Assembly (NCBI RefSeq): GCF_001412535.1
Contig: NZ_CP011774.1
Location: 367,501-431,500, forward strand
Origin: Limnohabitans sp. 63ED37-2
GTDB lineage: Bacteria; Pseudomonadota; Gammaproteobacteria; Burkholderiales; Burkholderiaceae_C
Direction of reading: 5' to 3'
Length of the DNA stretch: 64,000 nucleotides
Shown here: positions 16,513 through 24,302 of the stretch, one piece after another
How positions within the stretch are numbered: position 1 is the first letter of the stretch
Layout: each line of letters begins with the position of its first letter
Made by a program: the position numbers and the translations under genes
The notes under the pieces: generated by a model
Seen by the model: only the letters and a program-made list of their open reading frames with translations
Database searches by the model: none
What the model was told of the DNA's origin: nothing

Positions 16513-16728
16513 ATGCTTAACACCTCTCTTGCACTCTTTTTCCTGCGAGCACAGCCCTTTCCGCGCTTTGACTTCCCTCGTTGGCACGCTGTCTTGGCGG
16601 TCTCGCTGATTGGGATTTTGGTGGGCTTGGACCCAAGTTTGGCCGCAACGCCGCCAGGAATACCAGAACCACCGCTTTGGCTTGCTGCTGTTTTGGGTTT
16701 TCTCATGACTTGGGCAGCGTTTAGTGTG
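16513..16728 (+). pseudogene. Small membrane protein gene interrupted near its 3' end by IS30
   Basis: Starts MLNTSLALFFLRAQPFPRF and has two membrane segments (WHAVLAVSLIGILVGLD; LWLAAVLGFLMTWAAFSV). The start resembles Yip1-type membrane proteins as I remember them. The IS30 element inserts after codon 72; reading now continues into the element to 16794 and appends foreign residues. Removing the element and one GTG copy restores the frame, which then reads VFGVLRC and stops at 17813-17815. The original was thus about 78 residues, only 7 of them replaced. It may still be made, but downstream genes are separated from their promoter. Confidence 0.6.
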
Positions 16729-17788
16729 GGCGGATTCAAGTACGAACTGCAACACGGTTTAACGAGGCGTGAAACACCTCGTGGGGTGTCTTGAATCCCA
16801 GCCGCTTTCTGGGCCGGTGATTCAATCTGTTTTCGATCATAGTCAACTCCTCATCGGTGACAGTTTCCATGCGCCGTTTCTTGGGAATGTATTGGCGCAG
16901 CAAACCATTGAAGTTCTCGTTGCTGCCGCGCTGCCAGCTGCAATACGGATCGGCAAAGTAAGTCTGGATGCCAAGGGCCTGATCGATGGCCTGGTGATCG
17001 GCAAACTCCTTGCCGTTGTCTACCGTCAAGGTCTTCACCCGTGAGCTCAGGGGCTTGAGCATGCCTTCAATAGCCCGGCCCACCAAATCAGCAGACTTGT
17101 TGGGCACTTTGGCCAGCACAGCAAAGCCACTCTTGCGTTCTACCAGTGTCACGATGGCTTGTTTGTGAGCCGCGCCAATAACGGTATCACCTTCCCAGTG
17201 GCCCACTTGCTTGCGATCTTCAATGTGGCTTGGTCTCTCGCTGATCGGGCGGCGGTTCGGGATCTGACCACGTCTATCACGCCCGCACAGGTGGCGTTTG
17301 CGCCGAGGCTTTTGGCTACGCAGGTGCGTGTGTAAATCACCACCGGCAGCCTTGTTCGCATAGACATACAAATAGACGCTCTCATGGCTGACCGCCACCT
17401 TGCCTGCAATCTGCTCGGGGCTCCATTGAATGCCAAGGTAGAAATCCACATCGGACCAGACTTTGGAATCTAAACGGCGGGCATTACGGCTTCGCTGTGC
17501 CCGCTCAGAAGCCTTGGCGCAGGCTTGTTCGGCGCGATAGCCACGCTGACCGCGGCCACGGCTGAGTTCGCGGCTGATGGTGCTGCGGCTCCTGCCCAAT
17601 GAACGGGCGATCTCGCTGATGGTCTGTTTGGCTTTCAAGAGGCTGTGAATTTGGTATCGTTCTTCTCGGCTGAGGTGCTTGTACATCTGGCAACTTGGAC
17701 TTGGCGGTTTGAGTGGCCATGATGCCTTGACATCCTCAGCCACCCATCACCGGGTTTATCTTTGTTGCACCTCGTACTTGAATCCGCC
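16729..17788. mobile_element. IS30-family insertion sequence, complete (1060 bp)
   Basis: Ends are marked by inverted repeats sharing the perfect 17-bp outer part GGCGGATTCAAGTACGA and a further TGCAACA, similar in layout to the terminal repeats of IS30 itself. GTG occurs at 16726-16728 and again at 17789-17791, a 3-bp target duplication as usual for this family. One transposase gene fills it on the minus strand with the DDE residues intact. The intact ends and duplication suggest a recent insertion. Confidence 0.88.
16736..17686 (-). CDS. IS30-family transposase
   Basis: A DDE transposase of about 316 residues. The N-terminal helix-turn-helix reads YKHLSREERYQIHSLLKAK followed by ISEIARSLGRSRSTISREL. 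The catalytic acids lie in WEGDTVIGAAHK (first Asp), LTVDNGKEFADH (second Asp) and RGSNENFNGLLRQYIPKKRR (Glu), all present, so the enzyme looks active. The start is set at 17686 (MYKHLSREER) by family resemblance; the frame stays open to a GTG at 17743, which would add 19 residues. Confidence 0.9.
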   Translation of the reverse strand: MYKHLSREERYQIHSLLKAKQTISEIARSLGRSRSTISRELSRGRGQRGYRAEQACAKASERAQRSRNARRLDSKVWSDVDFYLGIQWSPEQIAGKVAVSHESVYLYVYANKAAGGDLHTHLRSQKPRRKRHLCGRDRRGQIPNRRPISERPSHIEDRKQVGHWEGDTVIGAAHKQAIVTLVERKSGFAVLAKVPNKSADLVGRAIEGMLKPLSSRVKTLTVDNGKEFADHQAIDQALGIQTYFADPYCSWQRGSNENFNGLLRQYIPKKRRMETVTDEELTMIENRLNHRPRKRLGFKTPHEVFHASLNRVAVRT

Positions 17789-17821
17789 GTGGTTTTTGGC
17801 GTCCTGCGCTGTTAATTGCTA

Positions 17822-18121
17822 ATGGCCTTTCCCTTCGATCTTTTGGATTTGGTATTGCCTGAGATCGCGACTTGGATGGCGGGCAAGTCCAGTTCGGAAA
17901 AACGACGATTTCGTCGAGCCGGACTGGGCTTGCTTCTTTTGGGAGTTCTATTTGCTGTCTGCGCATTTGTTTTCCCAAAGGTGGCGACTTGGGCCTTTAA
18001 CTCTCTAGAGTGGGCCTATTTCATGACATTTCTTTTTTCTGGATGTGGTTTGGGTTTGTTGGCTTGTATTTGGTACGACCAAAAAAAGCATATTAAATCG
18101 AGTGATGAGGGCCAAACATGA
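17822..18121 (+). CDS. Small two-segment membrane protein upstream of the C39 peptidase gene
   Basis: A 99-residue protein starting MAFPFDLLDLVLPEIATWM. Hydrophobic segments lie at about 34-55 (AGLGLLLLGVLFAVCAFVFP) and 66-86 (WAYFMTFLFSGCGLGLLACIWY), with a charged tail. No family recognised. Its TGA overlaps the ATG of the C39 gene (ATGA), indicating translational coupling, so it belongs to the same operon. In the ancestor without IS30 its start would lie 7 bp after the preceding stop. Confidence 0.6.
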   Translation: MAFPFDLLDLVLPEIATWMAGKSSSEKRRFRRAGLGLLLLGVLFAVCAFVFPKVATWAFNSLEWAYFMTFLFSGCGLGLLACIWYDQKKHIKSSDEGQT

Positions 18122-18804
18122 TGAGGCGACAAGCTTAGAGAATTTGGCTTTGGTTGGGAGTTTTGAGCCTGGGCGTCGCCCATGGCGTTCAAGCTCAAAT
18201 GTCGACCGCGATGGTCAACACGCACAGCGGTGTGTTGCAAGTGCCAGTCAAAAATTGGAAAACTTTGCGCGATGCGCAAGTGGTCAAGCAAGACCTGGAT
18301 TACTCGTGTGGTGCCGCTTCGTTGGCCACCTTACTGAACTATTTTTATGGACAAGATTTGACCGAGGAAGCTCTTCTCAAGGCCATGGACAAAGGCGATG
18401 GACGGGCCAGTTTTGAAGACATGGCCAAGGCCTTGCCCAAGTTTGGCTTCAGGGCGCAAGGATTTGCGGCCAGTTGGGAGCAGCTCACACGCTTGAAAAT
18501 GCCCGTCATTGTCTATGTCAAGCATCGAAAGAACGACCACTTTTCTGTGTTGCGAGGCATCAACCAGGACACCGTGTGGTTAGCCGATCCCAGTTTGGGC
18601 AACAGGACTTACAGCCGACAACAATTTTTGGCCATGTGGCAAACGCGCCAAGCTTCAGAAAACGCCGATTTATCCGGGAAGTTTTTGGCGATTTTGCCCA
18701 TGCAGGCAGACGCCAAGCAGCCGGACATTTTTTTCACCAAAACACCCGAGCGGCAAACCGGTTTAGCCTTGCAAATGCTTGCCCATCAAAGGAAGTCCAA
18801 TTGA
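18118..18804 (+). pseudogene. Periplasmic C39-family cysteine peptidase with amber codon in its signal peptide
   Basis: C39 peptidases cut double-glycine leaders. This one stands alone, without ABC or membrane domains, like FapD of amyloid operons. The catalytic set is complete: Gln and Cys in KQDLDYSCGAAS (Cys about residue 64), His in KNDHFSVL (about 141), Asp in LADPSLGNR (about 157). From the coupled ATG at 18118 the sequence reads MMRRQA, TAG at 18136-18138, then RIWLWLGVLSLGVAHGVQA, which together are a normal signal peptide. The TAG thus interrupts it. Restart at TTG 18154 would lose the positively charged end, so export, and probably function, is compromised unless the codon is read through. 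Confidence 0.72.
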
Positions 18805-18852
18805 GTGGTTTGTCAGCGTTTCAGTTCGATTAAAAAAGGGAGGAAAATCAAT

Positions 18853-19755
18853 ATGAGAAATAGAGTCCAAGGTGCATCTCAAAGCTATGTGTGGACTTGC
18901 TTGCTGTGCTTGAGCTTGAGTTTGTCGGGGATGACAGCCGCGGCACAAGTCCGTTCAGGCTCGGACAAGCCCGCCGCCATAGCTGAAAAGCAAAATGAAG
19001 AAGCGGGTCATTGGCTCATGACGCAGATGGCCTTGCTTGAAGGATTGCGGCAAATACCTGAGCAAATCGATATGGGCTTGCAGCAGGCCCAAGCGCAGGG
19101 CATGCCACTTGAATTGGCCAAAGTGGTTCAGCGCTCAGGTCGTGAGGTTTATGACCTCAAGCAGCTCGAACCCCAAGCCTTGGCTTTGCTGCTCAAAAGT
19201 CTGCGTTCTGAACATTTACAAGCCTGGACCGTGTTTTACAAAACGCCTTTGGGTCAGAAAATTGCAGTCGCCGATATCCAAGGCGCAAGCGCTCAAACCA
19301 TGGGTTTTGTGATGGAAAACGCCCCCAAAATCATGGCTGAATTGGCCGCTGACACGTCTCGCATGGCCTTGATTCAATCGGTGGTCGATGCCAGCCAATC
19401 GGTGGATCGGGCCGTGTCCATGAACATGGCCATGAGCTTGGCCATGGAGTGGGCGTTGGTGTCGGCCATGCCCGATCAGCCGGGCAAACCTACATTCCGC
19501 CAGCTGCAAGACCATGTGGAGCAGCAACGGTTTGTGATGCGCAGCCAAATGTCGCAATGGGTGTTGGCACACGCGGCACATGTTTACAAAAACTTGAGCA
19601 TTTCCGAGCTTCAACAAATACTGGCTCAAGCCAACTCACCTGCAGGCCAGGCGCTTTTCCGCGGCTTTGGTCCAACCTTTGCAGATTGGATCAACCAGTA
19701 TGCGCAGCGCTTGGGTCAATCGGTTCGTCAAGGGCTCCAAAAACAGGGTGTCTGA
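18853..19755 (+). CDS. Exported protein of unknown function, peptide locus
   Basis: A 300-residue protein with an N-terminal signal peptide (MRNRVQGASQSYVWTCLLCLSLSLSG, cleavage near AAA-QVR). The mature part is helical and rich in Gln, Ala and Met. A segment reading LQAWTVFYKTPLGQKIAVADI resembles the DUF2059 pattern, in which a helical domain contains FYxTPxG. The strong AAAGGGAGG before the ATG at 18853 decides the start. It follows the C39 gene by 48 bp and is the last gene of the locus. A role as periplasmic chaperone or helper for the secreted peptide is possible but not shown. Confidence 0.65.
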   Translation: MRNRVQGASQSYVWTCLLCLSLSLSGMTAAAQVRSGSDKPAAIAEKQNEEAGHWLMTQMALLEGLRQIPEQIDMGLQQAQAQGMPLELAKVVQRSGREVYDLKQLEPQALALLLKSLRSEHLQAWTVFYKTPLGQKIAVADIQGASAQTMGFVMENAPKIMAELAADTSRMALIQSVVDASQSVDRAVSMNMAMSLAMEWALVSAMPDQPGKPTFRQLQDHVEQQRFVMRSQMSQWVLAHAAHVYKNLSISELQQILAQANSPAGQALFRGFGPTFADWINQYAQRLGQSVRQGLQKQGV

Positions 19756-20142
19756 AGTTCGGGGTCAGGTGCAACGAGGGCGCCTGACATCGAACGTGTT
19801 ACAGTGCACACGCCATTGGCGACTTATGCCCATCTCGCTCTTTCTGAGCCGATAGCGCATCCCGGCAGAGGGATGCCAGTCTTGTCCTCCACTGTGCACA
19901 TCGCCCGCCATGCTCTATCAAGCTGGGCCCAGACGATTTTTTTGCTTCCTTTTTTGACGCACCTCTGCACGGTGCTGTTGTTGGGCAGGCCTTGCGGCTT
20001 GCTGATGGGGGGCGCTTTTTTGGCAGCAGGACATGCCAAGACCCGTGCCGCTGCACAGCCCCCAAGAGGGCCGAAAAAAGCGGTTCGACCCCCTTCGTTA
20101 AAATACATGACTATTTCATATTGTTCACACCAACCCATCTCC
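19756..20142. other. 387-bp intergenic region before the infA pair
   Basis: No convincing gene. A 9-bp hairpin (GTCAGGTGC at 19764-19772 with GCGCCTGAC at 19780-19788) follows the end of the peptide locus but lacks a T run. A TAAAAT near 20100 may be the -10 of the promoter for the following small gene. Open frames on both strands look like composition-driven shadows. Confidence 0.45.
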
Positions 20143-20358
20143 ATGGGAAAATTCCGAATTCAGCCGTGCTCCAGGGCTTTGCCCAATGGCGCATTTGGCG
20201 CGCAAGTGTCCGTGGCCAGTGGCCGTGGCAGCGCCAGCACCGACCGCGTGATGCGGTTTGTGCCCGAATTCGCCACACCGGCCGCCGCCAGCCAATACGC
20301 CCTCGATGAAGGCATGTTGTGGGTAGAGCGCCAGACGACGAAACCGATCCTGCTTTGA
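20143..20358 (+). CDS. Conserved small protein upstream of infA
   Basis: A 71-residue hypothetical protein (MGKFRIQPCSRALPNGAFGAQ, then SVASGRGSASTDRVMRFVP, ending TTKPILL). Similar short ORFs occur before infA in related genomes as far as I recall; no function is known. The ATG at 20143 is chosen by context; an upstream ATG at 20107 is in the same frame. Only 14 bp separate it from infA, so the two are probably cotranscribed. Confidence 0.6.
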   Translation: MGKFRIQPCSRALPNGAFGAQVSVASGRGSASTDRVMRFVPEFATPAAASQYALDEGMLWVERQTTKPILL

Positions 20359-20372
20359 GAAAGACGTTTTAA

Positions 20373-20633
20373 ATGGCTAAAGAAGAACTGATTGAACTGA
20401 TGGGCGTGGTCAACGAGGTGTTGCCCGATACGCGTTTTCGCGTGACCCTGGACAACGGCCACCAACTGATTGCTTATTCGGCCGGCAAGATGCGCAAGAA
20501 CCACATCCGCATTTTGGCGGGTGACCGCGTGACGCTCGAGCTCTCGCCTTACGACCTGAGCAAGGGCCGCATCAGCTTCCGTCACCTGGCTGGCCGTGCC
20601 CCCATGGCGCCTCGTCGCCCACCCGCACGCTGA
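20373..20633 (+). CDS. infA: Translation initiation factor IF-1
   Basis: Binds the A-site region of the 30S subunit during initiation. The 86-residue protein is an S1/OB fold (MAKEELIELMGVVNEVLPDTRF, VTLDNGHQLIAYSAGKMRKN, IRILAGDRVTLELSPYDLSKG, RISFRH) plus a basic tail LAGRAPMAPRRPPAR that is longer than in E. coli IF-1 (72 residues). Betaproteobacteria often carry a second IF-1 of this longer type. An inverted repeat GCGTTGAC-atgc-GTCAACGC at 20650-20669 follows it. Confidence 0.95.
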   Translation: MAKEELIELMGVVNEVLPDTRFRVTLDNGHQLIAYSAGKMRKNHIRILAGDRVTLELSPYDLSKGRISFRHLAGRAPMAPRRPPAR

Positions 20634-20728
20634 TTCTGGTCGCTTCTTTGCGTTGACATGCGTCAACGCGCAAGGCTCTTGAATCGCGGAGCATGATCCC
20701 CAAGTGTTTTTGAAATACAGGGGACTCC

Positions 20729-21175
20729 ATGACCGTTTCAGCCGACGCCTTGCACATTGTTTGTCCGCACTGCCACACCACCAACCGGGTGCGTGTGGCC
20801 GATCTGCACAACGCCCCCGATTGCGGACAGTGCCACACACCTCTTTTTGATGGCCGCCCTCTAGAGCTGAACGCTGCCAGCTTTGACAAGCACATTGGCC
20901 GCAGCCATGTGCCGGTGCTGGTCGACTTCTGGGCCCCTTGGTGTGGTCCGTGCCGGATGATGGCCCCGGCATATGAGCAGGCCGCAGGCCTTTTGGCGCC
21001 GCAGGTGCGTGTGGCCAAACTCAACACCGAAGAAGCGCAGGCCATCGCTGCCCGCTTCAACATCCGCAGCATCCCCACACTCGCCTTGTTTGTTGGCGGC
21101 CAAGAAGTCGCCCGTCAGGCAGGTGCTTTCCGCTCGGCGCAAGACATCGCCGACTGGACGCGCTCGCACCTTTGA
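20729..21175 (+). CDS. trxC: Thioredoxin 2 (TrxC)
   Basis: A cytoplasmic thiol-disulfide reductant. The 148-residue length and N-terminal zinc domain with two CxxC motifs (VCPHCHTTNR and DCGQCHTPLF) mark TrxC rather than TrxA. The thioredoxin active site WCGPC lies at about residues 71-75 (FWAPWCGPCRMMAP), with the cis-proline in RSIPTLALF. In E. coli this gene is OxyR-regulated; no OxyR site is evident here. Convergent with cca. Confidence 0.96.
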   Translation: MTVSADALHIVCPHCHTTNRVRVADLHNAPDCGQCHTPLFDGRPLELNAASFDKHIGRSHVPVLVDFWAPWCGPCRMMAPAYEQAAGLLAPQVRVAKLNTEEAQAIAARFNIRSIPTLALFVGGQEVARQAGAFRSAQDIADWTRSHL

Positions 21176-21220
21176 ACTTTCAACGGGTCTTGTACAGGCC
21201 ATCGCCCACAGGGCGGGCTC

Positions 21221-22471
21221 CTACAGAGAAGCTGCGACCGCTCTGATGCGGGCTTTGGAAATCTGCTCACCGATTTGTGGACCTTTGAGGCCTTGAGCGG
21301 CCGCGGCTTGGGCAATGGGCGCTGTCTCGATAGACAAGGCGGCCTGCTGTGCTTTGAGCAAGCGTTCGGCCTGTGGGTAAGCCGACTCTTCCAATCCGAG
21401 CCGTCCCCGCGCATCGCACTCACACGCTTGCAGTACCCGCGCAAAGCGCTCGGGCTGCCGAATCGCGTCACAACGGTCCAGCAAGCGCATCAGGGCTTCT
21501 GGCCCCATCTCGGCGCTGCGGTGGATGTTGCCGTGCTCACGCGCCACCACTTCGGCCAGTTCTTTGCAGTCGGTGGGCACGCGCAGGCGCCCACACGTTT
21601 TTTGTAAAAGTTTCACACTGCGCCCTTCATGCCCAATGTGGCGGGGCAGCACGTCGGCCGGGGTAGTGCCTTTGCCCAGGTCGTGCATCAGGCAGGCCAC
21701 GCGCACGGGCAGCGGCATGTTCAGGCGGGCGCTCATGTCCATCACCAGCATCATGTGCACGCCCGTGTCCACTTCGGGGTGGTACTCCGGGCGCTGGGGC
21801 ACGCCCCACAAGCGGTCCAGCTCGGGCAGCAGCACCTTGAGGGCACCACAGGTGCGCAGCACCTCAAACATGCGCGAGGGTTTGGCGCTCATCAGCCCGC
21901 GTGCCAACTCCTGCCAGACACGCTCGGGCACCAGGTGGTCCACCTCGCCGTCTTCGACCATCTGGCGCATCAAGGCCATCGTCTCATCGGCCACAGAAAA
22001 GTTGGCAAAGCGCGCCGCAAAGCGAGCCAGCCGCAGGATGCGCACCGGGTCTTCGGCAAAGGCCTCGGTCACATGGCGCAGCACCTTGTTTTGTAGGTCT
22101 CGCCCGCCACCATAGGGGTCGACGATCTGGCCTGTCCATCCGCTGGGTGCGGCATGGGCCAGCGCCTCGGGCACTGCCATGGCGTTGACGGTGAGGTCGC
22201 GCCGGGCCAGGTCTTCTTCCAGCGAGACGCAGGGGTCGGCTTGCACCGCAAAACCTTTGTAGCCTCGCGCCGTTTTGCGCTCGGTGCGGGCGAGAGCATA
22301 TTCCTCGCGGGTTTGCGGATGCAAAAAAACCGGAAAGTCTTTGCCCACGGGCATGAATCCCTGATCGGTCATGGCCTCTGGCGTGCTGCCCACCACCACC
22401 CAGTCGCGGTCGTTGACGGGCAGTCCCATCAAGGCATCGCGCACCGCACCACCGACGACAAAAACCTGCAT
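21221..22471 (-). CDS. cca: CCA-adding tRNA nucleotidyltransferase
   Basis: Adds or repairs the 3' CCA of tRNAs without a template. 416 residues. The class II nucleotidyltransferase head reads VVGGAVRDALMGLPVNDRDWVVVG with the catalytic Asp pair, followed by RRDLTVNAMAVP and the RIL(R)LARFAARF helix. The middle HD domain (ACLMHDLGKGTTP) matches the multifunctional long bacterial form. The GST gene precedes it by 14 bp on the same strand. Confidence 0.95.
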   Translation of the reverse strand: MQVFVVGGAVRDALMGLPVNDRDWVVVGSTPEAMTDQGFMPVGKDFPVFLHPQTREEYALARTERKTARGYKGFAVQADPCVSLEEDLARRDLTVNAMAVPEALAHAAPSGWTGQIVDPYGGGRDLQNKVLRHVTEAFAEDPVRILRLARFAARFANFSVADETMALMRQMVEDGEVDHLVPERVWQELARGLMSAKPSRMFEVLRTCGALKVLLPELDRLWGVPQRPEYHPEVDTGVHMMLVMDMSARLNMPLPVRVACLMHDLGKGTTPADVLPRHIGHEGRSVKLLQKTCGRLRVPTDCKELAEVVAREHGNIHRSAEMGPEALMRLLDRCDAIRQPERFARVLQACECDARGRLGLEESAYPQAERLLKAQQAALSIETAPIAQAAAAQGLKGPQIGEQISKARIRAVAASL

Positions 22472-22485
22472 GCCCGTGCCCGCCT

Positions 22486-23169
22486 TCAGCGAGCCACCCG
22501 GAAGGGCTCTTCGAAGTCGATGAAGTCCTGCTCGGCCAGCGCCTCATCGATCCAAGCTTTGACGCCGGGCAGGGCACACACGCGCTCCATGTAGGCCGCC
22601 ACATCGGCTGGCACGGGCAGGGCGTAGGTCTTCAGGCGCATGACCACCGGGGCAAAGTAGGCGTCGGCCACGGTGAACTGTCCAAACAGCATGGGGCCGC
22701 CGTGTTCTTGCAGCAAGCCGCTCCAGAGGCTGCAGATGCGGTTCAGGTCGGCTCGCACGGCAGGTTTGTCGCGCAGTGCCAAAGCGCCGATGTCTGGCAG
22801 GTGCGCCTCGATGTTCATCGGGCAGGCACTGCGCAGACCCGTAAAACCGCTGTGCATTTCGGCGCAGATGCTGCGCGCGCGTGCCCGAGCGGCGCGGTCC
22901 GCAGGCCAAAGCTGTTTTTCGGGAAACTGTTCGGCGACATATTCGGCAATGGCCAGCGTGTCCCAAATGGCCAGGCCATCGTGCACCAGCACGGGCACCT
23001 TGCCCACCGGGTTGACGTCTTTGAGTGCGGCCTTGAAGTTGGAGTCGGGCGCGAAGCTGTCAAAGCGGACATAGACCTCTTCAAAATCGATGCCTGCCTG
23101 GCGCAGCAGCACCCAGGGGCGCATGGACCAAGACGAATAGTTTTTGTTGGCGATGTAGAGCTGGATCAT
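22486..23169 (-). CDS. Glutathione S-transferase family protein
   Basis: A 227-residue cytosolic GST. The thioredoxin-like domain is at residues 1-80 (MIQLYIANKNYSSWSMRPWVLL, the GSH-site loop VGKVPVLVHDG, and the Ser-equivalent in IWDTLAIAEYVAE), followed by a helical C-terminal domain. GGGAGATAAAA before the ATG at 23169 decides the start. Substrate unknown; probably cotranscribed with cca. Confidence 0.88.
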   Translation of the reverse strand: MIQLYIANKNYSSWSMRPWVLLRQAGIDFEEVYVRFDSFAPDSNFKAALKDVNPVGKVPVLVHDGLAIWDTLAIAEYVAEQFPEKQLWPADRAARARARSICAEMHSGFTGLRSACPMNIEAHLPDIGALALRDKPAVRADLNRICSLWSGLLQEHGGPMLFGQFTVADAYFAPVVMRLKTYALPVPADVAAYMERVCALPGVKAWIDEALAEQDFIDFEEPFRVAR

Positions 23170-23245
23170 TTTTATCTCCCGTGAATCAGAGCCCACATGT
23201 TAGCGCTCACAGCTGTTAACAAGAGGCAGATTACACCGCCAAGAT

Positions 23246-23315
23246 GTGTGAGGGGATGCGGCGGGTGACGATTTTCGGTACCCCGTCATGAGGAACCCGT
23301 CGCATCCCCTCGCAC
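23246..23315. repeat. Long imperfect palindrome between two leftward genes
   Basis: Two 21-nt arms (23246-23266 and 23295-23315) pair over their whole length, with two differences that would still be G-U or A-C type positions in RNA. Inside, TGACG and CGTCA can pair further. It lies between the GST gene and the NDUFA9-like gene, both leftward, and could be a terminator of the three-gene peptidase operon, an mRNA-end structure or a dispersed palindromic repeat. Confidence 0.65.
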
Positions 23316-23342
23316 GTCCACCCATGCCGCTTGCAAGTGGAA

Positions 23343-24302
23343 TCAGCGCCCAGCACCCGCACGCCAGCGGTTCAACTTGCTGCGTGGACCACGATGACCA
23401 AGATATCCGGGAGCGACACCTGCAGCAGACGAGGCAGAGATGCCCAAAGCAGGCAAACGAGGCAGTTGGCCCGTCGCGATGTTGTCGACCTTCATCGAAG
23501 CCAGGTTGTCCCGGCTCATCAGGGGCTCACCCGGGGCCAATTCCATGGCCGCAGCTTGGAGCCAGCCCACCCACATCGGCAAACCGATGACCGGGCGGCC
23601 TCGGCCCTCGTTCACCCCCGCCCACTGACCCGCACGATGGACCAATTCGCCCAAGGTCATCACGTCCGGGCCGCAGAGTTCGTAGGTCTGACCCACGGTG
23701 TCCAACTTTTGCAGGCAAACGACCACAGCACGCGCCACATCGCCCACCCAGACGGGCGCAAAGCGGGTGCCACTGCCCGCCAAGGGCATGAAGGGCGCCA
23801 CGGCTTGCAGATCGGCAAACAGGTTGAGAAATTTGTCTTCGGCGCCAAAGATCACACTGGGGCGCAACACCGTCAGCTGCAGCCCCGCGTTGTGCAACAC
23901 CGTCTCGCCCCGCGCCTTGCTGCGCTGGTACATCGAGGGGCCTTGTGGATCGGCACCCAAAGCGCTGATGTGCACCAGGCGTTGTACGCCCGCTTTTTTC
24001 ATGGCGCTGGCGATCTTGCCGGGCAGATTTACGTGCACGCTTTCAAATCGCTCTTCACTGCCGTGCAGAACCGCCACCAAATTGACCACCGCATCGTGGC
24101 CGGGGATCAAGCGGGCCAAATCGGCTTCTTGGTGAACATTCGCCTCGATCACCGTCAGCCCGGGCAAGCTTTGCACACGCGCCGCGTTCACGGCGCGGCG
24201 GGTGGGCACGGTGATGTGCCAGCCCAGGCGGGCGAGTTGTTCGCAGACCTGACGGCCGACAAAGCCGCTGCCCCCCAAGACCAAAACGCACGGAGCGTTC
24301 AT
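23343..24302 (-). CDS. NAD(P)-binding protein, complex I NDUFA9-like SDR family
   Basis: A 319-residue extended/atypical SDR. The Rossmann motif is VLVLGGSGFVGRQVCEQLAR at the N-terminus; VNLVAVLHG, HISALGAD and YQRSKARGE (modified YxxxK) follow. This matches the NDUFA9-like branch often called NAD-dependent epimerase or complex I-associated protein. Start at 24302 (MNAPCVLVLGG) overlaps the DUF2817 stop by 4 bp. It is the last gene of an M20 peptidase, DUF2817 and SDR operon; quinone or lipid-linked substrates are possible. Confidence 0.83.
   Translation of the reverse strand: MNAPCVLVLGGSGFVGRQVCEQLARLGWHITVPTRRAVNAARVQSLPGLTVIEANVHQEADLARLIPGHDAVVNLVAVLHGSEERFESVHVNLPGKIASAMKKAGVQRLVHISALGADPQGPSMYQRSKARGETVLHNAGLQLTVLRPSVIFGAEDKFLNLFADLQAVAPFMPLAGSGTRFAPVWVGDVARAVVVCLQKLDTVGQTYELCGPDVMTLGELVHRAGQWAGVNEGRGRPVIGLPMWVGWLQAAAMELAPGEPLMSRDNLASMKVDNIATGQLPRLPALGISASSAAGVAPGYLGHRGPRSKLNRWRAGAGR

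Noticed and set aside
19804..20142. Upstream extension of the small gene before infA
   Set aside because: The added residues have no recognisable pattern and the region has an intergenic character; the ATG at 20143 is more plausible.
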